From positions 1 to 59,741 of the forward strand of contig JBLKOP010000006.1 in NCBI GenBank assembly GCA_047602905.1: a DNA stretch of 59,741 nucleotides, read 5' to 3'. The notes beneath the pieces are model-generated. The model was not told the origin of the DNA and did not search any database. It saw nothing but the letters and a program-made list of their open reading frames with translations. The DNA comes from SKIA01 sp047602905 (GTDB taxonomy: Archaea > Nanobdellota > Nanobdellia > Woesearchaeales > SKIA01). The translations under genes and the position numbers were made by a program. Positions 30,945 through 39,652 of the stretch are shown here, piece after piece. How positions within the stretch are numbered: the stretch's first letter is position 1; each line of letters begins with the position of its first letter.

Positions 30945-31289
30945 ATGAAAACAAAACTCTTTATTCTGCTCTTTTTGTTTGTACTAGCAGCAGCTGGTGT
31001 TTCTGCGTACACGTATCATTACGATTACCGAGTACCTACTGCTCATCACTTCTCTACGCAAGTAATTACGCATAATCATTACGTTGATCACCGAGTGCAT
31101 CACCAGCACAACGTTCACCACCGAGTCCACGAAACTCACTCGTACAGACATTATTGGTATTCTCAGCCACGCATAGTTCATATTCAGCGTCACGTGCAGC
31201 CCATGCAGTATCATGTTATGAGAAGTCACCCTCACAACTATGCACTACCTCGGTACACGACACATACTCGTCATCAGTATTACTGGTAG
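30945..31289 (+). CDS. Secreted His/Tyr-rich protein
   Basis: A 114-residue exported protein. A clean signal peptide (MKTKLFILLFLFVLAAAGVS, then AYTYHYDYR) is followed by about 93 residues of which 21 are His and 13 Tyr, with no Cys and almost no acidic residues. Examples are VDHRVHHQHNVHHRVHETHS and YRHYWYSQPRIVHIQRHVQP. Such a composition suggests metal binding (Zn, Cu, Ni, Fe) or haem or polyphosphate association at the cell surface; this is inference. No homologous family is known to me. The ATG follows TATA-like ATTATATA (30913-30920) by 32 bases. Confidence 0.7.
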   Translation: MKTKLFILLFLFVLAAAGVSAYTYHYDYRVPTAHHFSTQVITHNHYVDHRVHHQHNVHHRVHETHSYRHYWYSQPRIVHIQRHVQPMQYHVMRSHPHNYALPRYTTHTRHQYYW

Positions 31290-31343
31290 TCACTTCTCAG
31301 TCAGGGTACACCTTTAAATAGCGTTTTTGTTTATCAAAGAGTT

Positions 31344-31970
31344 ATGGCTAAGTACGTTATTAATCCTGAGCACCCAGGAAAGATGCAGTGTCATAAGTTT
31401 GAGATCGAAATTGAGTACGTGCACAACCTTAAAGAATTGTATAAGCGCTTGCAGTTTTATTTAGAAGATGAAGGGTGGCTTGATTTATGGGGGGATGTTA
31501 ATTATGAGATTCGTTACTGGCAGAAGAATCACCCTGGGGATCGCGAGGAGCACCAGATTTGGTGGCGTGCTTGGAAAACGCCGAGTACTCCGTACACAAA
31601 AAACGAGTTTTTTAAGTATTTTTTCACTATTGATTACCAGACGATTAATTCTCAGCGTAAAGAGATTATGCATCAGGGTAAGAAGTGGAAGTTGTGGAAT
31701 ACCAACACTATTTTGCGCGTTACCGGGTACTTAATTGTTGATTATGAGGATTCGTTTGGTAATGGTCGTTCGTGGAACGATAATTGGTTTTTAAAAACTA
31801 TTCGTGGCCGTTGGCATGAGTGGATGTACAAAGAGGAGATTGAGCGACAAACTGCGGAGATGGAGAGTGAAACAGTAAAGCTTCAGAACGTGATTAAGGA
31901 TTTCCTTGCTATTCGCAAGGATACTGAGCTTGCTCCTAACGTGTATCCGGAGAATATGCTTCCGCAATGA
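31344..31970 (+). CDS. Conserved hypothetical protein (208 aa)
   Basis: A soluble, Trp-rich protein: FYLEDEGWLDLWGDVNYEIR, EEHQIWWRAWKTPSTPY, LRVTGYLIVDYED and a C-terminal helix with IKDFLAIRKDTELAPN. It reads like a conserved DPANN protein but I recognise no domain. TATA box TTTAAATA (31313-31320) precedes the ATG by 31 bases. The stop overlaps the ATG of the sugar kinase, so the two form an operon. Confidence 0.6.
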   Translation: MAKYVINPEHPGKMQCHKFEIEIEYVHNLKELYKRLQFYLEDEGWLDLWGDVNYEIRYWQKNHPGDREEHQIWWRAWKTPSTPYTKNEFFKYFFTIDYQTINSQRKEIMHQGKKWKLWNTNTILRVTGYLIVDYEDSFGNGRSWNDNWFLKTIRGRWHEWMYKEEIERQTAEMESETVKLQNVIKDFLAIRKDTELAPNVYPENMLPQ

Positions 31971-32956
31971 AACCTGAAGTAATTACTTTTGGTAGCGCAA
32001 CTGTCGATATCTTTGCAGAAACCTCTAAGCAGGATGTCGTTCATCTCTGTACAGACAAGGGTTGCGAGGATTTGTTAGTGTATCACCCTGGTGATAAGGT
32101 GCTTCTCTCTGACTTGCACACCTCTATTGGTGGTGGGGGAACAAACACCGCTGCGTGTTTTGCTAAGCAAGGTGTTTCTGTTGCGTTTGCTGGCTCGGTA
32201 GGTCAGGACGCTCATGGAGATCGCGTTCTTGATTGGCTTCGAGAAAACAATATTGCTTTTGTTGGTGCTCGCGTAAAAGAAACTACAAACACTAGTATCA
32301 TTCTTGATAGTAAGCAGTTACAGGACCGAACGATTCTTACATATAAAGCAGCTAGTGATGCTTTGCGTGAAGAAGCCCTTGATTTCTCTGCTCTTCACGC
32401 TACGTGGTGGTATAGTAGTAGTTTAGTTGGTCGCTCCTTTCAGACCTTACTTGCCCTTATGCGGTATGCTCGTAAGCACGGAATTGCTTTTGCGTTTAAT
32501 CCTTCTTCGTATCAGACACAAACGGGTCTTGTTGGTCTTGGTGAGTGCGTTTCGTTAAGCACGTTTTTTGTGTGTAACAAAGAGGAGGCTGAGATGCTTG
32601 TTGGTTCTGGTAACCGAGCAGATTTGTGTAGGCGTTTGCGAGGCGCTGGTGCGGAGATTGTGTGCGTTACTGAAGCAGAGCACGGTGCGAGTCTGCTGTA
32701 CGCAGATAAAGTATATCATGTAGGTAGTGCTGCTAGCGAGGTTGTTGAGACTACTGGTGCAGGGGATTGTTTTGCTTCTACTGTTGTTGCGAGTCTTATT
32801 CTTGGTTTTTCTCCGCGAGACGCTCTTGTGCGCGCAGCGCTTCATTCTGAGGAGTTAATTCGTTATGTTGGAGCAAAAGAAGGTCTTCTTTCCCGAGAAG
32901 AACTTGATAAGCGCCTTGCTCAAGATACGCGTGAAGTTGTTGTTGAAAGAGCATAA
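31967..32956 (+). CDS. PfkB-family sugar (ribokinase-like) kinase
   Basis: A 329-residue carbohydrate or nucleoside kinase. ITFGSATVDIFAETS at the N-terminus, the substrate-binding GGGGTNTAACFAKQGVSVAF and GSVGQDAHGDRV at residues ~55-85, and the catalytic TTGAGDCFASTVVASLILGF (Asp base, anion hole) near residue 262 are all intact. The substrate could be ribose, adenosine or another sugar and cannot be read from the motifs. It is coupled to the upstream hypothetical gene. Confidence 0.88.
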   Translation: MKPEVITFGSATVDIFAETSKQDVVHLCTDKGCEDLLVYHPGDKVLLSDLHTSIGGGGTNTAACFAKQGVSVAFAGSVGQDAHGDRVLDWLRENNIAFVGARVKETTNTSIILDSKQLQDRTILTYKAASDALREEALDFSALHATWWYSSSLVGRSFQTLLALMRYARKHGIAFAFNPSSYQTQTGLVGLGECVSLSTFFVCNKEEAEMLVGSGNRADLCRRLRGAGAEIVCVTEAEHGASLLYADKVYHVGSAASEVVETTGAGDCFASTVVASLILGFSPRDALVRAALHSEELIRYVGAKEGLLSREELDKRLAQDTREVVVERA

Positions 32957-32989
32957 AACATATAAACTAAAAATAACTACTTATTTGTA

Positions 32990-33490
32990 ATGAAAAATCC
33001 AGATTTTCTTTTTTTGGAGTTGTACATACATAATCCTCGACGCGTTTTGCCTGTGTTTCCTATCGCAACCATTCATAAACAAGCACCTATGGGTCCTGAG
33101 TACACAGTACTTAATGATGACACCCGTTATCTTGGAAATGTTCTTTACGAAGAAACTATTCCTCGCGTTAGTAATGATGGGTTAATACAAGCAACGCAGT
33201 TACTTGCACAAAGGTATGCTCCAAGAGAGCCTCTTGATGTTGCGTACACGCATAAAGAGGAGAGCACAACAGTTCGTTTTATTCAGCGAACAAAGAAACG
33301 GCTTCAGCAAGTAATTCCTGAAGGAACTAATCTTTTAGGAACTCAAGGGTTGTTTCGTTTAGGAGAAGAAGTGTTCTCTGGAGAAGTAGCTGTATTTAAT
33401 GCTCGCAGTCCGTGGGTTGGCGTTACTGAACAATATATGGGGTATATTGATGATTCATCTCGTGTAACGTACATCAGTAGACAAGACTAG
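32990..33490 (+). CDS. Hypothetical protein (166 aa)
   Basis: No family recognised. The protein begins with a hydrophobic strand (FLFLELYIHNPRRVLPVFPI) and contains RFIQRTKKRLQQVIPEGTN and a final GVTEQYMGYIDDSSRVTYIS. Composition is that of an ordinary soluble alpha/beta protein. It ends overlapping the dUTPase gene on the opposite strand by four bases. Confidence 0.55.
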   Translation: MKNPDFLFLELYIHNPRRVLPVFPIATIHKQAPMGPEYTVLNDDTRYLGNVLYEETIPRVSNDGLIQATQLLAQRYAPREPLDVAYTHKEESTTVRFIQRTKKRLQQVIPEGTNLLGTQGLFRLGEEVFSGEVAVFNARSPWVGVTEQYMGYIDDSSRVTYISRQD

Positions 33491-33927
33491 TTTCCTGTGC
33501 TTCCAAAGCCTCCTCTGCTGGTTTCTGAGAAGGTTGTTTGTGTTAAGTGTATTTTTTCAAAGTCTGCTTTGTCTACTCGCAAGAACATTGCTTGCCCGCA
33601 GCGCTCATGCTTCTTAATAAGTACGTCTTCGTCTGTGAAGTTATAGTATTGTAGTTGTATCTCGTCTTGTTCTCCGCAGTAGTCTTGATCAATTATTCCT
33701 ATTCCGTGCGGTATAAGTAGTCCTTTCTTTTTTGGCGTGCTACTACGCGCACAAACAAGGAGTGCGTGTTCTCTAGGCGTCTCGATAATAAGCCCTGTAG
33801 GTATGAGCCCAAGGCTTCTTGCTGGTATTGTGGTTTCTTCTCGTGCTTGTAAGTCAAAAGCTACTGCTCCAGAGGTTTGGTACTCAGGCATTGGTGTGTC
33901 ACCAATGGTTTGTATTCGTACGCGCAT
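33487..33927 (-). CDS. dut: dUTP diphosphatase
   Basis: Hydrolyses dUTP to dUMP. All five motifs of the trimeric dUTPase family are readable: SGAVAFDLQA, ARSSTPKKKGL, HGIGIIDQDYCGEQDEI (with the catalytic Asp), ERCGQAMFLRV and the C-terminal SRGGFGSTGN that closes the active site. Length 146 is standard. Confidence 0.92.
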   Translation of the reverse strand: MRVRIQTIGDTPMPEYQTSGAVAFDLQAREETTIPARSLGLIPTGLIIETPREHALLVCARSSTPKKKGLLIPHGIGIIDQDYCGEQDEIQLQYYNFTDEDVLIKKHERCGQAMFLRVDKADFEKIHLTQTTFSETSRGGFGSTGN

Positions 33928-33949
33928 AGGAGAAGGAGAGTTGTAGAAC

Positions 33950-34762
33950 TTATAAAATTGCTTGTAGAACTCTAATTATCGCAACACACACAAGTAATCC
34001 TATGTATGCGGCCGTAGTAGCGAACAGCCATTCTTGTTTTTGCGCGTAGGCATTAATTAGTGCAAGTAAGATGATAAAGCTAAGTGCGAACGCCCAAACC
34101 GCGTCTGTCCAGTACGTTATGAGAGGAATAGTTGTTAGAGCAGCTAGAAAAAGAAATGATCCTCGCAAACCAAGTAAGTGTCCTAATGTTCGTCTGCTTG
34201 CGCGTTTATCTGCTTTCGAATCAATGAGTTCTGAAAGCACATGAATACCTATTAATGGAAGGATAAGTGTGTACGTGTACGCAGGTATGGCTGAAACACT
34301 GCTCGTAACGGTGTATGCGAGAATAAAACAAAGAAAATACCCTGCTCCGCTCAGTAAAGAAGCAAAAACCGTGTTTTTTAGTTGAAGAGGAGGTGCATTA
34401 TACGCCCAGCCAAGAAGAACAGCTAAGCATGCGAATATGAAGTGCTCGGTGTTCACAAAGGCTGCTGTAAGAAGAAAAAACCCGATAATACTGTATACAA
34501 GCGGACGCATGTATTGTTTCTCTTGTTTAGTTATTGGTGTTCCGTGAATCCAAGATGTTTTTCGTGGATTGTTTTTGTCTGTTTCTTCATCATAGTAGTC
34601 GTTTGTGGCATAAATTACGTAGTTTATCGGCCAAGTAAAGAGGATGAGTTGAATAAAAGATATCCACGAATACCCTGCGAATATCATTCCAGCGCCGTAC
34701 AGGACAAGGGGAATACTCCAGAAAAGTGGTCTGCTGCGCAAAAACAATTTTTTTACTATCAT
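33950..34762 (-). CDS. UbiA-family prenyltransferase
   Basis: A membrane prenyltransferase of 270 residues with about eight or nine helices. The first Asp-rich motif is NDYYDEETDKNNPRKT (residues ~52-67) and the second LIDSKADKRASRRT (~184-197). Archaeal members make digeranylgeranylglyceryl phosphate for ether lipids or attach prenyl chains to quinone or chlorin rings; which one applies here is not decidable. The start overlaps the stop of nrdR by four bases. Confidence 0.82.
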   Translation of the reverse strand: MIVKKLFLRSRPLFWSIPLVLYGAGMIFAGYSWISFIQLILFTWPINYVIYATNDYYDEETDKNNPRKTSWIHGTPITKQEKQYMRPLVYSIIGFFLLTAAFVNTEHFIFACLAVLLGWAYNAPPLQLKNTVFASLLSGAGYFLCFILAYTVTSSVSAIPAYTYTLILPLIGIHVLSELIDSKADKRASRRTLGHLLGLRGSFLFLAALTTIPLITYWTDAVWAFALSFIILLALINAYAQKQEWLFATTAAYIGLLVCVAIIRVLQAIL

Positions 34763-35208
34763 TTCTTTTTGCTAAGGCTGTCTATTTCTTGTTTGAAGCT
34801 TTTTACGTCGGTGAATTGTTTGTATACGCTTGCGAAGCGTATGTATGCTACCTCGTCTAGTTCTCGTAATTCTTTCATTACGTATTCTCCTATGAGGTTG
34901 CTGGGTATTTCTTGCTCTCCTTTGCTTCGTAAGTCTCGTTCTATTCTTTGTGCTGCTTCTTCTATTTCTTGCGTGCTTACTGGTCGTTTCTCGCACGCTG
35001 TTGTTATTCCTCGTAGCAGCTTGTTTCTGTCAAAGAGTTCTCTGCTGTTGTCTCGTTTAATGATGCGTAGTGCTTGTTGTTCTACTCGTTCATACGTTGT
35101 GAATCGTTGTTTGCAGCTCTCGCATTCTCTTCTTCTGCGTGTCGTTTCTCCTGCTTCTCGTGTTTCTATTACTCGTGTGTTGTTGTCTTGGCAGTACGCG
35201 CATTTCAT
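34759..35208 (-). CDS. nrdR: Ribonucleotide-reductase repressor NrdR
   Basis: A 149-residue transcription regulator of deoxyribonucleotide synthesis. The zinc ribbon has Cys 3, 6, 29 and 32 (MKCAYCQ...RRRRECESCKQRF), followed by the ATP-cone domain (RIIKRDNSRELFDRNKLLRG, RIERDLRSKGEQEIPSNLIG) that senses dATP/ATP. No ribonucleotide reductase gene is in the window; dUTPase lies nearby. Confidence 0.92.
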   Translation of the reverse strand: MKCAYCQDNNTRVIETREAGETTRRRRECESCKQRFTTYERVEQQALRIIKRDNSRELFDRNKLLRGITTACEKRPVSTQEIEEAAQRIERDLRSKGEQEIPSNLIGEYVMKELRELDEVAYIRFASVYKQFTDVKSFKQEIDSLSKKK

Positions 35209-35288
35209 AGGTTAGGGTGGTGTGTACTAGTTTATGTAGTTTTACTTGAGCGAAGTGCTTATAAAGTTCTTGTTTCCTTTGTGTTGAT

Positions 35289-36641
35289 ATGTTGTTTTCC
35301 TATCAGCAAGCATTGGAGGCTGAGCAGTTGTGCGCGTTTACGCGTCGCTTTGCTCGCGCCGCTACAAGTACTTCTTGTCCTCAAGGACTTATTTTTGGTT
35401 CTTCAGTGTTTTCTCGTTTCTTAGAGGCGTATGGAGTTGGTGAGGAGATTTCTTCTTTGATTAATGCTATTACTGATGAGGCTTCTGTTGAGCGTGTGGA
35501 GCACGAAATTCGTCGTTTAGTGGTTACTGGTCGTATTCCTGAGGATGTTGTTGAGGGTATTAGTGATGCTCGTGAGATTTTGAGTATGGATGAGCAGCTT
35601 AACGTAAGTGATATTCCTTTGGTTGCTGTGTTATTTACTGATCATCCTGTTGGTTCTCTTCCTGTTATCATTAATATTGTTGGCAAGAAAGCTCTTGCTG
35701 ATGCTTTGCGGAGTTTGTGGAGTCGCGTGTTTGTTCATCCGTACCCTTCTGGTATTCCTCGTGCTGATATCGTGTTGTATCGTATGCCTCCTGCTCTTTC
35801 TTGTGCTCGTGTTGTTGTTGAAGAAGATGGTGTTCGTGTCTTTGCTTCTCGTGGCTGGGGTCGGTTTGTTGGTTCTGAGGAGGTAGTTGATACGTTTGTG
35901 TGTTCCTCTTCTGGTGATATCGTTTCTAAGGATGTTCGTGTGCAGGATAAGATGGTGTATCGTAATCCTCGCACGGGTGAAGTTGTTGTTTCTTCTGTTT
36001 CTGATGCTTCCTCGCAAGCAATTACTGATCGTATAGCTTCCTCTCTTGCTTTGCGTGTTCTTCGTTTAGGGTTGCAAGAGGCGGTGTTTGGTGTTGGTGA
36101 GGAGAAGCATTGGTTGTTACAGGTGGGTTCTTCTCTTTCTCAAACAGCTGTTTCTTCTTCTGAGGAGGTTGTTTCGTATGCTGCAGCTGAGGAGGAAACA
36201 GGTCTTGAAGAAGAAGGAGTTGTTTCTTCTGATGAGGAGACGTTAGCTATTGAGATTGTTGAGCTTGAAGAGGATGTTGTTGAGGAGGAGCCTGAAGAGG
36301 AGGTTCACTCGTTTGTTAGTGAGCCTGAGGAGGTTATTGATGATCCTATGCTTGGCTCTGTCTCTCGTAGTGGCGAGGAGGAGGTTTCTCGTCGTTGCGA
36401 GGAGCTTTTAGAGGTTGTTTTTGAGAGTATTCGTGAGTTACTTGTTGATTGGTTGCACTCCCCTGCTGCTGATGACTTCGCAGAGTTAGTTGGGCAAGTC
36501 GCTACTAAGCGCGTGGTTCCGTATAAGAATCGTTTGCTTACGCTTCATGAGATGCGTAGCCAGGGAGCGTTTAGTAATCCTTCTCCTGAGGCTGTTCGTT
36601 TTGCTTTAGAAACGTTTTCTCGCTTTAAGAGTGAGTTCTAA
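35289..36641 (+). CDS. PEP synthase N-domain-like protein, probably without activity
   Basis: A 450-residue protein. The region ~110-240 (DIPLVAVLFTDHPVGSLPVI, INIVGKKALADALRSLWSRV, then VQDKMVYRNPRTGEV) follows the layout of the PPDK/PEP-synthase nucleotide-binding domain. The strongly conserved arginines and the RSSATAEDLP-like signature are missing, so catalysis is doubtful. Residues ~290-355 are very acidic and probably disordered, and the C-terminal ~90 residues are helical. TATA box TTATAAAG (35259-35266) sits 30 bases before the ATG. The role is unknown. Confidence 0.5.
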   Translation: MLFSYQQALEAEQLCAFTRRFARAATSTSCPQGLIFGSSVFSRFLEAYGVGEEISSLINAITDEASVERVEHEIRRLVVTGRIPEDVVEGISDAREILSMDEQLNVSDIPLVAVLFTDHPVGSLPVIINIVGKKALADALRSLWSRVFVHPYPSGIPRADIVLYRMPPALSCARVVVEEDGVRVFASRGWGRFVGSEEVVDTFVCSSSGDIVSKDVRVQDKMVYRNPRTGEVVVSSVSDASSQAITDRIASSLALRVLRLGLQEAVFGVGEEKHWLLQVGSSLSQTAVSSSEEVVSYAAAEEETGLEEEGVVSSDEETLAIEIVELEEDVVEEEPEEEVHSFVSEPEEVIDDPMLGSVSRSGEEEVSRRCEELLEVVFESIRELLVDWLHSPAADDFAELVGQVATKRVVPYKNRLLTLHEMRSQGAFSNPSPEAVRFALETFSRFKSEF

Positions 36642-36728
36642 ACACCTGTTTTCTTTCTTATAGAAAATAATTAGTCGTTTTTTAAGACAACAATGTTTTT
36701 ATAGGGTTGAGTGAACATACTGTATGAG

Positions 36729-37052
36729 ATGAAACGGGGACGACCAGTTAATAGCGAGATCCGACAGAACATGGTTGAGATTTTGTTTTATCTTCGTGAA
36801 GCGTACGGGTACGAAATTTATAAAGTGTATAAGGAAGTGTTTCCTACTGTTACTCTTCGTAGCATGTATTATCATCTCAAGAAAGGCTGTAGTATTGGTG
36901 AGTTTGAGAAGGTGCGTGTAGAGAAGGATCAAGGAGAGTACTCGTGGGGTCCTAGCACTGAAAGAATTATTTATCGTCTTGGTGCAAAAGCCAACCCTGT
37001 AGGGGAGTCTCGTGTCGAGGAGTTCTTACGGGAGCGTGGCTCTGATGAGTAA
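36729..37052 (+). CDS. PadR-like transcription regulator
   Basis: A 107-residue winged-helix protein: NMVEILFYLREAYGYEIYKV, YKEVFPTVTLRSMYYHLKKG and the wing VRVEKDQGEYSWG fit the PadR pattern used in archaea. I use the ATG at 36729, which lies 33 bases after TTTTTATA; an in-frame GTG at 36711 is too close to it. It overlaps the membrane-protein gene that follows by eight bases, a common pairing in which the regulator controls its partner. Confidence 0.7.
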   Translation: MKRGRPVNSEIRQNMVEILFYLREAYGYEIYKVYKEVFPTVTLRSMYYHLKKGCSIGEFEKVRVEKDQGEYSWGPSTERIIYRLGAKANPVGESRVEEFLRERGSDE

Positions 37053-37827
37053 GTCGTTGTTGCGTTCTGGTTCTTGGTCTGTTGTTGCGTTGTTTTTTCT
37101 TGGTGTGTGCGCGTTTCTTCCTTTTGTTTTCTCTGCTGTTCTTCTTGCTATCGCGTTAACGCTTATGCAGGCTTCTTTGCCGTTTACAGGCATGTTAGTT
37201 CTGGCTGGTGTATGCGCTCTTGCTGGTCTTTTCTCTGCTTCTTTTTGGCATGCGTTGTTGCTTCAGGCAGGCAGTCTTTCTTCTCAGAAGTCGTTTCGTC
37301 TCGTTGATTGTTTTGTTGGTGCTCGTAAGTTGTTTGTGAGAACTACGGGGTTACTTTTTCTTTCTCTTTCTTGGTTGGTGGTGCTTGCAGGGATTGTTTT
37401 GGTTGTTCAAAACGTACTCGTAGAGGTCGTTATTGGGTTGCTTTTGTTATTTACTCCGTTTATTTTTTTACGCTCACCCACGCTTCTTTCTTCTCATTCA
37501 GTGTTTGCTTCTCTTCGTCTTAGTGCTCAAAAAGTGTTTTCTCGCTCTCGCTTGCGTCAGTGGGTGTTTGTGAAACTTGCTTCTTTTGTTGTTTTGCTTG
37601 TCTTAGTTCTTGGCTCCTACTCTGAGTTAGTAGCTCAAGAAATGCATACTGTTCTTCGTGTCTTGTTTAGTTTTGTTGTTCTTATGTGGTTTGGTGTTCT
37701 TAGTCCGTTCTTTAGTTTCTTAGTTGTTCTTGGTGGTAACGGTTTTATTCATGTCGCTGTCTTGTACGTTCTTGGTGTGTTGTTGCAGCTCGTCTACGTA
37801 GATGTGTTATACCGTAAAGCACGTTGA
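37045..37827 (+). CDS. Polytopic membrane protein (260 aa)
   Basis: About six hydrophobic helices (for example SVVALFFLGVCAFLPFVFSA, GLLFLSLSWLVVLAGIVLVV, FVVLLVLVLGSYSELVAQ) joined by short loops. The arrangement resembles DUF-type proteins distantly related to glycerophosphoryl-diester or bacteriocin-immunity membrane families, but I cannot name it. The start at 37045 is inside the end of the PadR-like gene. Its 3' end overlaps the S2P protease gene by 21 bases, tail to tail. Confidence 0.65.
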   Translation: MSKSLLRSGSWSVVALFFLGVCAFLPFVFSAVLLAIALTLMQASLPFTGMLVLAGVCALAGLFSASFWHALLLQAGSLSSQKSFRLVDCFVGARKLFVRTTGLLFLSLSWLVVLAGIVLVVQNVLVEVVIGLLLLFTPFIFLRSPTLLSSHSVFASLRLSAQKVFSRSRLRQWVFVKLASFVVLLVLVLGSYSELVAQEMHTVLRVLFSFVVLMWFGVLSPFFSFLVVLGGNGFIHVAVLYVLGVLLQLVYVDVLYRKAR

Positions 37828-38994
37828 GAGTGCTTGTGCTGTTGATGGTCCCGCTACTGCTTTAATTATTGGTACGAGAAGAAGTATGAGTAGTAATCCA
37901 AGAAGTATTTTTGCTGTCCACGCCCAGACGGCTTCTCCTTTGGTTTTTCCTAGCCACGCTACTAGGGGTAGGTGTATCATTCGTCCTCCATCCACTGGTC
38001 CTAGAGGCAGCAGGTTTGCTAGTCCTAGTCCTAGTGCGAGTACGAACACCCAGTATATGGTTTCTTGAATGAACTGTATTCCTCGCGCAAGTAGCGGAGT
38101 TGCTTTTCTAAAGTCTTCTTCAGTAAGTGCTGCTTGTATGCCTACTACTCCTATGCATGCTTTCTCTTCTTGGTTTTCTCCTAGGGTTATGCGTTTGTCG
38201 TCAAGGAGTATTTGGTCGTGTGGGCTTGCGTTGCTAAAGTAGCTAAGAAAGTGTTGTGGGCTGGTGATTTCTTCTCCGTTTATGGTTGTGTACGGAGTGT
38301 TTGCGTCTAGTCCTGCTTGTGCTGCTGGGCTGTTTTCTTGTATCTGACTAAATTGTATTCCTTGCGTGCTGGTTAGAGGTGTTAGGGCTGCTCCTATTGC
38401 TATGAAAAGGCCTATTGCTAGTATTGCTTGTAGTACATTTACCCATGGTCCTGCTGCGAATATGCGTAGTTGTGTCTTGTCTGGTGCTTTACTAATTTTT
38501 TCTTCGTTTGGTTCTACAAACGCTACGGGTATTGGCCCAAAAAATCCTACTCCGCTGTGCTTTACAGGTATGTTGTGTGCTGCGCTTACTACTCCGTGTC
38601 CTGCTTCGTGTACCGCTACTACTATGAATAGTGCTAGCAGTCCTGCTATGAGTGGTATGGTTATTCCTGTTCCTGGTATCGCTGCTCCTGGGAGTACTGG
38701 GCTTACTACTGGTGCAGCGTTAGGTACTGCTACGAGTTGGTATGCTCCGTAGAAGAGGTATCCAAGAATTATTATCATTCCTATGAATCCTACGTATATT
38801 CCTATGTGGGAGAGTGGTTTGTATATGTGAGCGTATTTTTTTCCGTGTTTGTTCATCCACTCCACTCCTGTGTTTGTTCGTAGTAGGCCGATGAATTTTG
38901 CTTCGAATTCGAATTTGTTTCTGTTGAGGTATATGGTTATTGCTACGAGTGTGTAGAAGGCTATTACGTGCCAGTATTGTTCCCAAAAAGTCAT
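37807..38994 (-). CDS. Site-2 protease (M50 family) with PDZ domain
   Basis: A 395-residue intramembrane zinc metalloprotease. HEAGH at residues 129-133 gives two zinc ligands and the catalytic Glu. The third ligand lies in NLLPLGPVDGGRMIH near residue 335, in a later helix. Between them a PDZ-like domain is recognisable (ENSPAAQAGLDANTPYTTIN, GEEITSPQHFLSYF). It would cut membrane-bound substrates such as anchored regulators or leftover signal peptides. Confidence 0.9.
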   Translation of the reverse strand: MTFWEQYWHVIAFYTLVAITIYLNRNKFEFEAKFIGLLRTNTGVEWMNKHGKKYAHIYKPLSHIGIYVGFIGMIIILGYLFYGAYQLVAVPNAAPVVSPVLPGAAIPGTGITIPLIAGLLALFIVVAVHEAGHGVVSAAHNIPVKHSGVGFFGPIPVAFVEPNEEKISKAPDKTQLRIFAAGPWVNVLQAILAIGLFIAIGAALTPLTSTQGIQFSQIQENSPAAQAGLDANTPYTTINGEEITSPQHFLSYFSNASPHDQILLDDKRITLGENQEEKACIGVVGIQAALTEEDFRKATPLLARGIQFIQETIYWVFVLALGLGLANLLPLGPVDGGRMIHLPLVAWLGKTKGEAVWAWTAKILLGLLLILLLVPIIKAVAGPSTAQALSTCFTV

Positions 38995-39042
38995 TATCTT
39001 TGTTTGTTGGCGCTTGCTTTATGAATGTTTCTGCTTAGTACG

Positions 39043-39204
39043 CTATTTTCTTCGTACTGGGCGCATTCTTTTTGCTTTGCACTTTCTGCAGCTGATTTTT
39101 CCTGCTTGTATTTTTAGTGGTGGTGCTCGTAGTTTGCTTTTGCATTGTTTGCACACATAAATGTTTGTGAAGAGTCTTTTTGTTGCTTCAGGAAATACTG
39201 CCAT
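39043..39204 (-). CDS. rpl40e: Ribosomal protein L40e
   Basis: A 53-residue protein found by reading the minus strand from an ATG at 39204 to TAG at 39043. It begins MAVFPEATKRLF and has a zinc ribbon with Cys 18, 21, 39 and 42 (YVCKQCKSKLR; KISCRKCKAKRMRP), matching archaeal L40e (MARFPEA..., CxxC, CxxC, RPK). It lies two bases after the end of the aIF5A gene, so the two are co-transcribed. Confidence 0.88.
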   Translation of the reverse strand: MAVFPEATKRLFTNIYVCKQCKSKLRAPPLKIQAGKISCRKCKAKRMRPVRRK

Positions 39205-39206
39205 TG

Positions 39207-39608
39207 TTATGCGTCACCTTTTATTTGTTTGAGTACTTTGTCGTCTAGTATTACCCAATAAACTACTATTTGTCCTGCTTGTATTTGTCCTTGGAGTTCT
39301 TCTGGTATTGTTAAGTCGAATGTTTCGTAGCTTTCGCTGTCCATGACGTTTGCGAGGTTTTCTGCTACGCTGAGTACTTGTGCGTTTCTTTTGTCTATTA
39401 TGGGTACTGGTATGTTGTCGTGTCCTGGCATGACGATGTTTCTTTTTTTTCCGTCTATCATTCCTACTGCTGTGAGGTTTACTTTTGCGTGTCCGTGTTT
39501 TCCTGGTCTGCTTGTTTTGGTTTCTGTTACGCTACAGGCTGCTTCGTCTATTACTACGTAGCTTCCTTTCTTGAGCGTTCCTATGCTGACTAGTTTTACG
39601 TCTGCCAT
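39207..39608 (-). CDS. aif5A: Translation factor aIF5A
   Basis: The elongation/initiation factor that relieves ribosome stalling. It carries the hypusination loop TSRPGKHGHAK with the modified Lys at position 37. The N-terminal SH3-like domain (VSIGTLKKGSYVVIDEAACS) and the C-terminal OB fold (IPVPIIDKRNAQVLSV, YETFDLTIPEELQGQIQAGQ) are complete. 133 residues is standard. Confidence 0.95.
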   Translation of the reverse strand: MADVKLVSIGTLKKGSYVVIDEAACSVTETKTSRPGKHGHAKVNLTAVGMIDGKKRNIVMPGHDNIPVPIIDKRNAQVLSVAENLANVMDSESYETFDLTIPEELQGQIQAGQIVVYWVILDDKVLKQIKGDA

Positions 39609-39652
39609 GAAAAATCAGAGTTCTCGTCCTTTTATAAAAGTTTCTTGTGTTT

